NCBI GenBank assembly: GCA_018343915.1
Contig: JABRWF010000003.1
Span: 186,001 to 250,000, forward strand
Length of the DNA stretch: 64,000 nt
Source of the DNA: Agroathelia rolfsii
Lineage: Eukaryota > Basidiomycota > Agaricomycetes > Amylocorticiales > Amylocorticiaceae
Direction: 5' to 3'
Part shown: one piece after another, positions 12,342 through 24,841 of the stretch
Layout: each line of letters opens with the position of its first letter
Numbering within the stretch: position 1 is the stretch's first letter
Notes under the pieces: generated by a model
What the model was told of the DNA's origin: nothing
Seen by the model: the letters and a program-made list of their open reading frames with translations, nothing else
The model's database searches: none
Translations under genes and position numbers: made by a program

Positions 12342-12923
12342 ATGCAGCTCGTTGTGGCACCACACGCAACCCCACCCCTGCCTGCCTTCTGTGAGGGATA
12401 TCTTCAAGTGTTCTAAGTATGTACGCTTATGCATTGATATCGATCACTTAGCTCAGGCCACAATCTCTGGAGATCGTGTCTATGTATCTGGAAACATTGG
12501 CTGCACCCCTGATTGGGTGGTAGTTGAGGGCGGCGTCCAGGCTCAAACGGTTTGTCATACTAGTATTCGTAACATATCACACGAGAATGAGAATGGAATC
12601 AAACACATCTGTTGATCTATCCAGCGAGCTATCCTCGAAAACATACGCAAGGTCCTTCAAGCAGCTGGATCAGACCTCGACCTAATCGTCAAGGCGAACG
12701 TATTCCTGATCAACATGCAGAGGGATTTCGGCCCTATGAATGAGGTGTACATTCAGGTCAACCTTTGTGTCATCGTATCACGTATGATTCCATAACTCAT
12801 GTATCAAAATCATAGTTCTTTGACAAGAGCAGGATGCCGGCTAGGACTTGCGTCGGTGTGACTAGTCTCCCATTGCCTGATGCATTAGTCGAGATAGAAT
12901 GCATAGCAGAATTAAGAAAGTGA
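12342..12923 (+). CDS. RidA/YjgF/UK114 family protein, 128 aa
   Basis: Enamine/imine deaminase family that removes reactive 2-aminoacrylate-type intermediates; fungal members act in cytosol or mitochondria. Model: join(12342..12390,12452..12549,12625..12756,12816..12923); introns of 61, 75 and 59 nt, all GT-AG; 387 nt in total. The spliced N-terminus gives LPAFSQATISGDRVYVSG, where the Ser-Gln-Ala is created across the first junction and is the family hallmark. It is followed by NIGC, VQAQTRAILENI and VKANVFLINM. Near the C-terminus RMPARTCVGV carries the conserved Arg that binds the substrate carboxylate, then LPLPDALVEIE. The length is normal for the family (about 125-130 aa). The gene is hidden from simple ORF calling because no exon exceeds 132 nt. 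Confidence 0.88.
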
Positions 12924-13296
12924 TTGTATATTAGTAATTATACCAAAGTATCAATGTATGATATATCGATGGAGCTGCCCTTGGACTGAAATTGAGATTG
13001 TTTCTCGTAGCTTACACACCGATGAAGTAGTTAAACTTGAAAGTAACTGTATCGTTCAGACATTAAAGTGATGACTTGGGTAGCGTGGCGGATAGTTGGA
13101 AGGGCGAAAGAAGAGAAGCCGGACCATAGCTATATACAATCCCGGGTGCAGCTTGAGCACATAGCTCGATTCATTATATTTGTAAAGTGAGCGGTGTGAT
13201 GGCCAAAGAGGTACAGCAGCCAATGTCTAAATATATTAAAATGCCTACCAGTGATAGTTCAGTGGGGCGTGAGTATAATTCTAATAGATAGTAATC
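12924..13296. other. intergenic, convergent 3' ends
   Basis: A 373-bp AT-rich spacer between the RidA and COX17 stops. Nothing recognised. Confidence 0.55.
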
Positions 13297-13710
13297 TCAG
13301 ATGGTGAATCCTAGGTTACGCATGCATTGAACGTGGCTCTGTACAAGAGCCTTGCACTTTTCATCTGCTTCAGTAGCATCAAAGCTCATGAAACAATCAT
13401 CCCGGGCACGCTTCGTCTCTGGGCATGCACAACATCTGGATGACAAATAAATTGATATTATGATATGCAAATGGAGATTGTTAGAACGCACGGCTTGAGA
13501 CCCTTGGGGTTAAGAGGGTTCTGTGCAGGATCTGAAGGATTGTATGCTTTGTCATTCGAGGGCATATGACATGCTGGTGCAGCGGCGGGTGCAGGTGCGG
13601 GCGCAGGGGCAGGCGACCACCAGGAAGTCAACTAGTAATTTGCAGAGACCAGTCTAGCTCTAGCATAGTCCACAAGTGTGCATTTAATGTGTGCTTGCCT
13701 TGTCCAACAT
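13297..13710 (-). CDS. COX17: cytochrome c oxidase copper chaperone COX17, 96 aa
   Basis: Mitochondrial intermembrane-space copper chaperone that passes Cu(I) to SCO1/COX11 for cytochrome oxidase assembly. Model: complement(join(13297..13435,13492..13631,13699..13710)). The second junction creates the diagnostic KPCCACPETK. In this model Cys52/53/55/65/78/88 form the copper-binding Cys-Cys pair and two C-x9-C motifs (55-65, 78-88), the full twin-CX9C set. The C-terminus MRNLGFTI is also typical. The first intron would use a GC donor (AAG|GCAAGC) after a 12-nt first exon, giving an Ala/Pro-rich N-terminal extension. If that splice is wrong, translation could begin at the downstream ATG at about residue 27, giving a ~70-aa protein of yeast-like length. 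The core is certain, the N-terminus less so. Confidence 0.87.
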
Positions 13711-14177
13711 GACCAGAGAGACGAAGGGATAGTGGAGGTTTGGGAGAGAGTTTGTAATGCCGACAAAGTTATTGCGTGAGCAGGCAGGCTTCGGCACTCG
13801 ACTCGGTCTCGGATTTGAAAGCGGAACTAATAAAATCTCCGGGTTTATGCAGCTAGCTTACATCTGTTCATTACAGTGATTGGTTACACCTTGCACAACT
13901 ACCAAACCATGTATGCATCCTCAGGTTGAAGGCCTTGGTGTAGCCAGTCTCCGAGACTGTCTCGCCATGAATGCAGCAGAGAACCGACGCGATCCAGGAT
14001 CAATATCCTTATAAGGCTAACTTCCGGGGCTACTATGCCTGATATGTCAAATTTACGGCAATTGCATTGACTTGAAACTAAACTAGCTAAATTACAATTA
14101 TTAGCGTCTGTCTGCTGACCATATGATTTCAGCTCCTGTTGTTCTGGCTGTAGCCTGAGTCCTCGTTCGATGTCTGC
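13711..14177. promoter_or_regulatory. divergent promoter region (COX17 / ABC transporter)
   Basis: 467 bp separate the two divergent starts. No motif was recognised beyond the inference that both promoters lie here. Confidence 0.45.
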
Positions 14178-17100
14178 ATGTTTCTCCAGCACCTCCTCCT
14201 CGCTGCCCTCCTCTCATCGTCCGTGCATGCACAATGCCAAAACTACGGCTCTGTGAATGACTCCTCTTGTGCATGTCCCCCCGGCTTTGGAGGTGATAAC
14301 TGTTCTCAGCCTGCTTGTGGTGGAGATATCTTTCAAGGTTCAAAGCGCCAGACTGCATCCAGCCTCAATCTCACTTCGTCCGGCTGCTCCTGTGAATCTG
14401 GCTGGACGGGCACTGGCTGTAACGTGTGCCAGACAGCCAATGCGTGCCAAACTGCCTTTTCGCATTCCTCCTATGCATCTTCCAGCTCCAGTGGTCTCGG
14501 GACTGGTGGCCAGAACGATACTTTGGTATGCAATACAGGGGCTCAGGTTTATGCATCCAGTCAAATGAGCTGTCAAGTCATGGTCAGCATTAATATTCGA
14601 AATATCTACTATCAGCGTATTAATATCCACAATGGCATAATAGAATCCGACACTGCAAGCGATCTACCCTCTATCATCCACCCTCAACATCCTACGCACA
14701 CTTCAGCCAAATCTTACGCCCGTACCCAACATCACCGGTTTCGGCACCTCAGGATCTGTGTTTGCGCAACTCTTTTATGACGGCGTCGAGCAATTCTACT
14801 GCCATGCGGATTCATGTTCACAAGACATCCACGACAGTAGTTCGGATTGGAGTTGCCAAAATCTGCAATGTACATGTATCACGAATACCACTTTCTGCGG
14901 AGCTGTTGTCGCTACCAATCTCACGGCTACCATCGACGGATTGAGCGGTGCCCTTGGCGTCAACTGCGGCGCCGTCGACTCGTCCACGGGCACGGCCAGC
15001 TGCAACTTTACGCAGAGCGTCCTGAACAGCTTATTCGGCTCCTCCGGGCTGACGCTCAGTGGATGTACGTTTGGAGAATGCTTGCACCAGAGTGTTATCG
15101 ACTCCACTGGCAATTCCACATCCTCCACCTCGTCTTCTGGCACCGGTACCTCTCTCAGCCCGGGCGTCATCGCGGGCCTAGCCGTCGTTGGTGGATTGAT
15201 CGGCCTTGGTTTTTTGCTCCTGCTCTGGGGCTGCTTCAACCAGCGCAGGGCAAGAAAAGTAAACACTGCCACGCTCACAGGCCACAGGGGCGGCGTTGGC
15301 GTTGAATGGTCAGACATCAGCTACACCATTCCCACATCATCCCCCTTAGTATCCCGTGCCTCTCACAAAACAAACGCCAGGCTTGTCCTCGACAACGTCA
15401 GCGGACGCGTGGCACCAGGGCGGATGATGGCCATTCTCGGCCCTAGTGGGGCCGGTAAAACGACCCTCGTCGAGATCATCGCCGGCAAGAGCAAATCGGG
15501 CTCCGTCACTGGCACGACAACGACTTTCCTAGGCGGCGGCGGCGGTGATGGCGGCAGCGATCACCGACCGGCGCCCCGCGTGGGATTCGTGCCTCAGCAG
15601 GACGTGCTGCCGCCGATGCTGACCGTGCGCGAGGCACTGCTCTTCGCCGCGCGCCTGCGCCTGCCCGAGAGCGTCCCGGGCTCGGCCAAGCTCGCACTCG
15701 TGGAGGACGTGATGGAGCAGCTCGGCCTGGCTTCGTTGGCGGACACGCGCATTGGCAGTGCAACTCACCGCGGTCTGAGCGGTGGCGAGATGCGTCGTGT
15801 GAGTATCGGGCTCGAGCTCGTCGCGCGCCCAGACGTGCTCATCCTCGATGAGCCCACGTCCGGCCTCGACTCAGTTTCGGCTGCGAACGTGGCGAACGTG
15901 CTCCGTGCGCTCGCGCATGACCCTGAGAACCCGCGCGTCGTCATTGCGTCGATTCATCAGCCGAGCTCTCATCTCTACCAGTCCTTTGATGAGATTCTGT
16001 TGCTTGCGGGTGGGCAGGCGCTGTACTCTGGTCCGGGTGGGTTCGCGCCCACGCGCCATTTCGCGGGGACGGGCGCGGTGGAGTATAAGGAAGGCTGGAA
16101 TATTGCCGAGTGGTTACTCGAGATTGCGAGTGCACCGCCCGAGGGGCTTGCCTTGTCTGGTGGCAGTAGCGGTGAACTGCGTCCCAAGGAGGATGCCGAT
16201 GTCGAGCGCGATACTGCAACGCAACAAGTAGTGTCTTCTCCAAGAGCACATGAGTCTTCATATTCTACCACGTTCCTGACGCAGCTGGAGGTGCTCGCCG
16301 GAAGGGAATGGAAGATACTTCGTAGGTGAGCTTAGTGATCGTATTTTCTCATATTGTCTGGCGTTTAATACTTTTAAAAGGGACAAGTTACTGTTCTTGA
16401 CGCATGTCGCAGTCGCTTCTGTACTGGGCGTCTTTTGCGGTTAGTTCTTTGCAAATTTTTTTTTTTCCAAAGTCGTTTCTGACACTATTCACACCAGGCG
16501 GTCTTTATTATCAGACCAACGATACTATCGCAGGTTTCCAATCGCGCGTTGGCTGTCTCTTCTTCCTTGTGAGTTAATTTGGCATTTATTGGAGAGATGG
16601 CATATCTTAGTTCATGCATAGGGCGCTTTGATCGCATTCTCGACGCTGAGTGCATTGTACAATGTTGTTGAGGTCCGACCCCTTTTCTTGCGTGAGCGCG
16701 CCAGTGGTTACTATAGGTGTGCCCCAAAAACCATGACATCCCGCTTAAGGGGTGAATCTCATTTTTCTTTTCTATAGCCCGACAGCCTGGCTGTTATCCC
16801 GCGTTTTATTTGACATGTTGCCTTTGCGCATTATACCTACCATCATTGTCTCTACAATGCAAGTCATCCTACCCTTGTGTGCTTGTCTTTTGATGAATCT
16901 CACCTTTTGAATAGAACCTATTGGATGGCAGGCCTCTCACACGACGCAGCACGTTTCTTCAAGTTTCTATTCATCTTGGTTCTGTACACAATTGCTATGA
17001 CGCTTTTTGTATGTATTATTTTCTAGCCCCTTTAGGAGATATGTTACTGACAGATTTCTTGCAGAACTTCCTACTTGCCACCATCACGCGCAACGGCGGA

Positions 17101-17523
17101 GTTGCCATCCTTGTCTCGGCTCTCTTTGCGCTCTACCAAATGACGTATGCCGGTTTCTTCGTCCATCTCAATTCAATTCCGCCCGTGTTGCGGTGGCTAC
17201 AGTGGCTTTGCCCTCTCAAATACACCCTCGAGGCGCTCTCGGTGAACGAGGTTGGATCCGGGTTGATGATCCGGGATACACTCCAGGGTGTACCTGTAGA
17301 CGTATCTGCTACGTTGATCATGAACCTTGTAAGTTTGTTTTCCCTTATGGTTTTTGCTTTTTACGTTGTTAATATACCTTATGCTTCCCCCCCTCCCCTT
17401 CAGCTGTTCGGATTCGGCGATAATAATTACTATAGGGATGTCCTTGTTCTATTCGCTTTCATTGCAGGATTTGGGGTTGGTGTGATTGCTGTTGTATGGT
17501 GGAAGGTCCGTGAGCGGCGCTGA
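14178..17523 (+). CDS. ABCG-family (ADP1-like) ABC transporter with EGF-like ectodomain, 956 aa
   Basis: Model: join(14178..14582,14644..16325,16381..16439,16498..16568,16622..16716,16778..16858,16915..17008,17065..17328,17404..17523); eight introns, the sixth with a GC donor (AAT|GCAAGT at 16859). The protein starts with a signal peptide (MFLQHLLLAALLSSSVHAQ), then a Cys-rich EGF-like region (CACPPGFGGDNC, CSCESGWTGTGC) and a membrane segment near residue 310. A single nucleotide-binding domain follows: Walker A GPSGAGKT near residue 400, signature LSGGEMRR near 512, Walker B VLILDEPTSGLDS near 533, and an H-loop (IASIHQPSS). A six-helix ABCG membrane domain ends it. This ectodomain-NBD-TMD order matches yeast Adp1, a half-size ABCG transporter of unknown substrate. 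Introns cluster in the membrane domain while the NBD lies in one 1.7-kb exon. Confidence 0.9.
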
Positions 17524-18217
17524 TTAGGATCAAAATCGAGAACTGTCTTTTCTTCTTTCTTTCTTTCTATTGTGATACCTTTTTTGTATTTTCTTGGATA
17601 CACCATTTTGTCTGTATGGGGCTTAATTGAAGAAGGCCTTTTCTTTCCTCCTTTAATCCGTTGGTTGTTGTTCCGATTACGAAGTGATATGTACTCAAAA
17701 ATGTCATGCATTGATAAAGTGCTCGAGACAGAATTGTAACGTGGATACATGCGTATATGATCATCAACCTATATGACATTAGACCACCTTACAGCGCTTT
17801 CCGACCTCACCAACCTCACTCCCGTCTCCTGGGTTAGAATCATCATATCGTTCCTCATTCATGCCATGCCGTACACTGTGCCGTTGTTGCTAATACTATT
17901 AACCACCAATGTCTTCTAGGCGCTAGTCAGGTGCTCTCCCACTGGTTCGAAACGGTCCGACGCAGGTCGGAGCAGAGAGGAGAACGTGACTCGTGGTTCT
18001 GAATGATGCTGTGCTGGAAAAAGGACAGATGTTCTATGATTATCTCTTGTTGTTACTGCTCTCTATCTCTCTTTTGTGGGGGGGGGGGGTTCGAAGACAG
18101 TACATCTGGTTGTTCTCAAACCACCACCACCATCTATCTAGCTTGGTGCCTACCTACCTCACTTCTCGCGCGCTATCACTAGAATCTTTGTTGTTTGCCT
18201 GTGAATAATACACCGAG
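17524..18217. other. intergenic: 3' flank of ABC gene and promoter of aldolase gene
   Basis: A 694-bp T-rich spacer with a G12 run at 18078-18089. A GGTTCGAAA sequence near 17944 resembles a tRNA B-box but no cloverleaf can be drawn around it. Confidence 0.5.
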
Positions 18218-19639
18218 ATGCCTCTTGATATCCCCCTGCGCAAGGCTCTAGCTTCTGGTGTCAAGGCTGCCGGCGCTTGGTTAACTCTTCCGAGGTATGT
18301 GTATAGGTGTTTACACATCTGCGATGACACAATCGCAAGTCACTATTATCGTGTTGCTGTCTCTGTCTGGACAATCAAAGGATGTGTGCTCATGTTGAGC
18401 TTTATTTTATTTTATTTTAATCCAGCACGGCGGTAGCACGGACTTTGGCTAGCACACCAGGCATATCCTGGGTACTGATCGACGCTGGTAAGAGAATGAA
18501 ACGCGTTGATATGATTATGCATGAATATAATTTACTGACAAATTATCACATAACATAAAATTAACACTGGGCTACTGTTTACTTGTTGCCATTTTGACCC
18601 ATTCTCAGAGCATGGTCTCATTAACGGTAGGTCGATGTTTGTTATTTGGACACAACGAAGATATTCTAATTTGCAATGATAGATGGCCATTACTACGACC
18701 TGGCAAACACAATCGCGTCTGCTGGTGCATCGCCGATTATCCGTGTGCCTGCGGAGGAACCGTGGATGATCAAGGTTCGAAATACTTGTCATATCTGCCG
18801 CGTATTATAAATAACAAGAGAGATGGAACTGAAACAAATATCGATGGGTGGATGATGGATATAACAGAGAGCACTTGATGCGGGCGTACATGGCGTCATG
18901 GTCCCTATGGCGAACTCACTCGTAAGTCCGCGCTTACTCCCGATCATATGTCTACTAATCCAGGCCTCTATTTTATTTTATTTCTTTCGATCTTTCTGGC
19001 TTTTCTACTAGGAAATCGTGCGCACAGTCGTCAAGGCATGCAAGTACCCGCCGCAGGGCTTCCGTGGCTTCGGGCCCATGTTCACGCACGCCGCCGGTGC
19101 ACTCGGGGCGACGTACAAGGCGGCGGCGAATGACGATGTGTTGGTGATTGTGCAGGTTGAGCATCCGGACTCGTTGGCGAATATCGATGCCATTATGGCC
19201 GAAGGAATTGATATTGCCCTGGTGAGTTGATGTGGCAGTTTTGAGATGTTGCATGCTGAGATCATGACTATTTTTGGGTACTGTAGATTGGGCCGTATGA
19301 TCTGGCTATCGCTATGGGTGTCGAGCATGGCTCGCAAGAGCACGAAGCGGCGATGCAGAGTGTTTTGGATGCGGCTAACAAGGCAGGCAAGACGGCGGCC
19401 ATGTTCAGTAAGTCTGATTATTATTTTCTGATTCAGGATCTGAACTATTGGAATGTCCGACAGCCTTGACGGGAGAGCAGGCTCAGAAACGCTTCGAGCA
19501 GGGCTTCCCCATGGTGAGCATCACGACGGACATTGACACGCTCACGGCCGCATTTGCAAGCACGGTCAAGACGGCGCTTGCCAGCGGCGGTTCACAGCTA
19601 CCATCAAATACTGCTCCACAGAGCGGTTACTCGACGTGA
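18218..19639 (+). CDS. HpcH/HpaI aldolase family (class II pyruvate aldolase-like), 269 aa
   Basis: Predicted to cleave or form 2-oxo-3-deoxy/4-hydroxy-2-oxo acids to pyruvate plus an aldehyde, with a divalent metal. Model: join(18218..18294,18426..18487,18609..18626,18683..18774,18868..18921,19012..19221,19287..19407,19464..19639); seven introns, including an 18-nt third exon that completes the active-site motif. Spliced landmarks: GAWLTLPS, SWVLIDAEHGLINDGHY (His base and metal-site acid region), PIIRVP with the conserved Arg, ALDAGVHGVMVPMANS, RGFGPM, VIVQVEHPD, and IGPYDLAIAMG. The length fits the family (250-270 aa). Bacterial relatives work in aromatic or sugar-acid catabolism; the fungal substrate is not evident from context. 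Confidence 0.88.
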
Positions 19640-20792
19640 TCTGGATCAGAACCAGCAGGTCTTTTTTTTCTCCTTCTTGATACAATAGGCCGCGGGCAGA
19701 AGGGGTTATCCTACTGGACAAGAAGGGAAAAAAAAAAAAAAAAAGAACAAATGAATGACAGGGTTTATGACGTCAGGGCCTATCTTTCTCCCACCATTAT
19801 CCGTCGATGGTACGAAAGGGATGTAACAGTACGACGAATATCAATGGAACTGTATCGATTACTATAGTATACGAAACATGTGGTTGAGGTTGAATGCGGT
19901 GTGTCTGCGCAGATGACCCAGCTGGGTTGGGCGGGTGAAAGTAGTCCGCTTATCTCGCATGTATTGCAGTGATTGCCAAGTTAGAGTTCTGGGATCAGGA
20001 TTGTAATCCAGATATGATGCGGGAGTAAAGGAAAAAGGCACCTGGGGTTGTCGCCTGATAAAGTGTAATAACAGCGTGTTGCATTTGGTATCGAGTGCCG
20101 TTGTATCTCGAGCTCGGATTACCTCGAGTTCACGCTCTGTTGCTCAGAGTGCAAGTGGATGCGGGCCGAGACACGAGGCGTGTCCGAGTCGAAGCACAAC
20201 AGGCGAAATGATGCGCTAATGATGATGATCAAAGCAACAAGGAAATTATGACAGCGAATGCGTCGTTTCTGACGTCACCGTGTCCTCGTCTCCGTTCCTG
20301 TGAGTCTCTGTTTTGTTTCTCGGTATTTTGCCTGTTTTTACGAGATATTTAGAGTGGTATTCTTGATGATAGAAAGACTGCTCAAGGGTGGGAGATTGCT
20401 CGAGGCCACAGACCGGGGCCCCACTCCCGCACTGGGTTGGGGTTGAAGGATCGCGGGATGAAAGAGAATGAGGAAAAAGGTCTGGACCCCGGCGTGTATG
20501 GAGAAGCGGCTTACGTAAGAGTAGCATAACCCCGATGCATATCTCAGCACATTCCTTCATCTTTCCTCCATTTCCCTTGTGTCTCCTGTAAAATAATAAT
20601 AATAATAATATATATATATATATTATAATCATTTATCCACTTGCTGTCTTGGGATGCGTTCTCAGCTCTAATCTCCTCTTTCTCTCTCTCCTTCTCCCCC
20701 TCGCCAGCTTTAAAAGGCGTCTCTTTCTTGCTTGACTCAACTGTCTTACACATCTACGCATACTACGAGCACCGGGAGCTCGAGCACTCACC
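19640..20792. other. intergenic, promoter of the CBM21 gene
   Basis: 1.15 kb with an A-run (about 19730-19744), an AAT/AT microsatellite near 20590-20625 and a CT-rich leader before the next start. A TTTAAAAGG near 20710 could be a TATA-like element about 80 bp upstream of the ATG (inference). Confidence 0.45.
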
Positions 20793-23752
20793 ATGCATTC
20801 TCGCGACTCCAACTTTGCTGGGGCTCCTCTCCCTCTGATACCTAGGCGTTCAAACTCCTCCTCTTCCTCCCCTGGCGCTTCCCTTCGTACCAACTTTACT
20901 CGCCATCATCAGCGTGGCCTCTCAGATGGTTATTTACCATCCAGTACATCCTCAATACCTATCATGGTCTTACAACCGCCAACTCCACCTGAAGCCAACA
21001 ATTTTACTTCATCTCGGAATGCTTGGCTGGATTCCGACTCGGATTCCACCAGTGAGTCGGAATCTGCCACACCCACCCTGGTGCCTCGAACACACCGCAA
21101 GCCTTCCAAGAACGGCAAATCTTCTCAAGAATCTATCTTCCCTGCTAGCAAAAATGCGATGCTCAGCCCTTCTCGCCCCCCTCTCCTTCGTAGTAATCAA
21201 ACAATGGAGGTTCGCCTCAGGACACAATCAGACACCATCATCGCCGCTGCTACCACCGCATCTGTCTCAGATACCATGCTCGCTGCCTCCAATTCAGGCT
21301 CCATCATGCTTCCCGCAGATGTGACCAAGCGCCTGATCCTCAAGAAATCCGGCGAACCTCTAAAATCTTCACTCAAGTCTCGCAGCATCCCCTCGCGCCC
21401 GGCTTTATCAGTGCTCACTCCACCTGGCTTCCCAGTACCAACGGCCATGACGAGTTCCAAGAGTGAGCCAGCCACACCTTACCAGCCCAAGGCCGTCCAC
21501 TTTGACGCCAAGCTTGAACATGTCAAACTCTTCTTGGCAGAGCAGCGGCCCATCGCCGTCTCGCGCGACGGCAGCCCAACCGATACGAGCGGCACGGACG
21601 GCAACAACAGTGACTTCCCTCCCTGGATCTACGGCGGAGCTCCTAGCAGCATTACCATGCCGGCCCTGCCTACATCCAAGCCCCAGATAGCGAACGAAGA
21701 GCTCTTGCGGCGCGAGTTGTGCATGGTTATCACCGATTTACCGCCCGCCAACCTCCCCGGACGGCGCCACGCCGACGTGGCGCTCACCGAGCTCGAACTC
21801 TCGCCCGATAAGGAGTTTGTGCACGGTCGTGTGCGTGTGCGTAACATTGCCTTCGAAAAGTGGCTCGCTGTGCGCTTCACACTCGATGCGTGGCAGACGA
21901 CGAGTGAGGTCGCCGGGAGACATGTCGCTTCTGTCGATGGCGGCATGTTTGATTTGTTTGGGTTCAGCATCCGTCTCACTGATATGCTGGCCCGTATCGA
22001 GGATCGCACGCTGGAGTTGGCCGTCAAATTTAAGTGTGGAGGTAGAGAGATGTGGGACAACAATGATGGGAGGAATTTCCAGGTTAGGTTTATGAGGAAG
22101 AAGGCACCCCAAGTTCCAGATCAGCAGCAGCAACAGCAGAAACAACATCAGAAGCAGACCCACCAACAAAGGCGCAGGGGGCTACCCGTACAACCGCGGG
22201 GCTCGCTGTCGTCTGACGATGACTCTGCTGACGAGCAGACTCTTGCCGAGTTGAAGAGTCGACTGGAAAAGGTGGCTGCTACTGGCAAGGATCGTCCAGC
22301 TCCTCATGCTGCCCATCATGCGTCCCACGACAAGAACAGTAGGAAAGATAAGACTGCGACACCTCCTTCTTCCCCACTACCGTCACCGCTGCCAGCCACT
22401 TCCGGACACCACGATTCATCCTCCCTCGCGTCGCGATACAATTTCACCGCGGCACTGAAGGATAAGCAATGGAAGTCTGAGCGTGCGGCCCAACCTCCTC
22501 ACTTACGCTCGCATTCACTGCCCTCTCGCGGAAGCATCCCGTGGCCCATGACCGACGACAGTAAGCCTTCGAAGCATTTCGGCGTGCCCACCGCCTTCCA
22601 GCGCGTTATGCCTCTTGGTTCTCCTCGCGACCGTCCGGACGAGGAGTCGATGTATACCACACGTGTGTCGCCTTCGTCGCCACTGGAAGATGACCATCAT
22701 AAGCGAATACAGGAAACGCCAAACAAAAAGACGACAACGACACCGGTGCGAAACCACACCCGCGGTTACTTTGACCTGGCAGTGACCCCCGAGCGCAGCA
22801 TGCAGAGTCTGCGGCGCACGCCTCCGGGTACACCAGGCGGTAGCGGGAGTACGATGCGCTTCAATTCCTTCCCACCCACGTCTCCTTCTAGCAACGGCAC
22901 TGCAACGCCCTCGCCTGGCGGTAGACCGCAGTGTTTGACGCTCGATCCATCGACAACGGCGGAGGGAGATGTCAGTGAAGTTTCGACACCCGCGTTAACC
23001 TCGGCTAGCTCATGTTCGGAGTCTGCGGAGTCGACGGATTCATCTGCTCTGAATTCGCCCGACTGCATGTATTCGGCATCGGGGCTTGCTACGATGATGA
23101 CGACGCCCAACGCTAGCGCTGGTAGAAATGCGGGAGGGAACAATGATTACAGTGCATTTGTCAGTCGGTGAGTGTTTTATGCTTGTTGGACTTTTATTCG
23201 TCTATTTCAGAGGAGGAGAAGAAGGAGGGCGAAAGTGATCATTGTGATTTTCCACGTCCCTCTTCGTTTTTCCTCTTTTTTTCTACTGTTTTCTTTCTTT
23301 CTCATCTCTTGTCGTACGTCAATAGACCCACGATACTGACGTCAACCGTCCCTCTTTCTTCTTGCCTTGGCCTTGGTCTCTGGCGATGCCCGTTTGATTA
23401 TCACAGGTTCTGCTTCTTCACGGGTCCGGAGTCACCCGCATCGTCGAATTTATCCGAAGATAACTCTCCTATGGCTTCGGCGCCGACGACGACCAGACCT
23501 GGTGCATCACAGCATGTGCATTCGATCTCGAGCCTGGAAGATATCCTGGCTACGACGCAGGTGGCAGCCGCTGCGGCCGCGGCCGTCACGTCGAGAAATG
23601 CGATGACGGCCAAGTTGACAAGATCTTCGACTGGGTCCTCATTGGGCACGGCGAGCCCATATGCGAGTAGCGTGGATCTTACCAGTGGTATCACCACGCC
23701 AACTTTGATGGGCTTCAGGTCGCGCTCGTCGACACCCGTGGTCGGGGCCTAG
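20793..23752 (+). CDS. protein phosphatase 1 regulatory subunit with CBM21 domain (GAC1-like), 906 aa
   Basis: Targets type-1 phosphatase to glycogen. Model: join(20793..23167,23407..23752), donor GTGAGT, one 239-nt intron (long for this locus). A PP1-docking RVxF-type motif (KAVHF) lies at about residue 233. The CBM21 domain spans about residues 308-434, with VALTELELSPDKEFVHGRV, VRNIAFEKWLAVRFTLDAW, FDLFGFSI, LELAVKF and the final NNDGRNFQVRF. The rest is Ser/Pro-rich and disordered. The second exon is accepted because it begins with FCFFTGPE, which I recall as a conserved C-terminal tag in fungal homologues, and its frame stays open to TAG at 23752. Yeast Gac1/Pig1/Gip2 are the functional models. 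The ATG sits in a good context (CACCATGC). Confidence 0.88.
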
Positions 23753-24841
23753 GCGAATCGTTTTTTTCTTTCATTCATCAAGCTTCATTGCCTTTTTGTG
23801 TTCGTTGGCATCGCTTGGCTGGCGATCAATCAGCTCATCAGGAAGTTATGACCTTGTGAGCAATGAGTGCCATTCAATCTTCTCCACTACTATGCATTTT
23901 TGGTCTTTCATCTCTTCTTTTTTGTCTCCTTGTCTGCGTTTGTGCGCATGCCATTCTTATTCTCTTGATTATTATCTGCGTCAGTATTGGTTCCCATCCC
24001 CACCCACACTCTCCCATCTACATTCCACGCCGGGCTTGCTTTCCCTATCGCCCATCGCCCATCGCCCCTCTTTTTCTCTTGCGAATCATACCATATCACC
24101 TTGTGCTTTAAAACGACCTTTTCTTTTCTTTACTCCCTCCCCCCTCATTCCCGACATCCATCCCTCGAGCATCATTTATCACGTATTCACATCTTTTCTT
24201 TCACCTCTCCCCATCCACGTTTATAATTATCTTTATCTTGTCATCATTATCGGGTTCTCTGCCTTCTCTTTCTGTACCTGCATCCTTTGTGTCTTGTCAT
24301 TACCAACCCCCTCCCCTCCCATTTCCCAAAATCGCCATCTACTATTTTTCTTTTCTTTCTCCAGTTGCTTATACACGCGCGTGACTACTAGCATCTCTGT
24401 ACACACATCTCCACATTTCTATGTACCATATAACACAATTATACCAACTATATGATAGACATCATCATTTAATTTATGGCCGAATATCTTTTTTGTGTGA
24501 TGTTTGTCGATTTGGTTGCATCTAGCTGTCCGAACTCTCGGAGTTTGAACACTGGTGTATGTAGGTGCTGCCAGTCTCTTTGTTCGTTTCCTCGCATGCA
24601 TCCATGTCCGTTTCTTCACATGCATGATGTATATCTCAGCTAAATGCATACAAACATTCGTCAGGGGCTCTTCGGTATTGTATTTACGATAAAACAGTGA
24701 ATATATGCGCTTTGATTGGAGTGTACTATGACCATAAAAGAATCTACACAAAAAAATTACTGCAGTTCATATTCCCCATTTATCTCGAAGATGTAAATCA
24801 ACGAGAGGTTGCATGATTGGACGACGCCCATATTCTTTAGC
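23753..24841. other. intergenic, pyrimidine-rich 3' flank
   Basis: About 1.1 kb between convergent stops. 23760-24420 is strongly T/C-rich on +, giving a long but low-complexity open frame that I do not call. The segment near 24630-24740 resembles 26870-26960, so the 3' flank is part of the tandem NmrA duplication. Confidence 0.5.

Noticed and set aside
17936..17985. tRNA-like B-box (GGTTCGAAA)
   Set aside because: The T-stem does not pair, no A-box is at the right distance and no acceptor stem forms on either strand.
23796..24455. 219-codon hydrophobic-looking frame on +
   Set aside because: The hydrophobicity comes from a T/C-rich 3' flank; composition is low-complexity with no domain and no splice logic.
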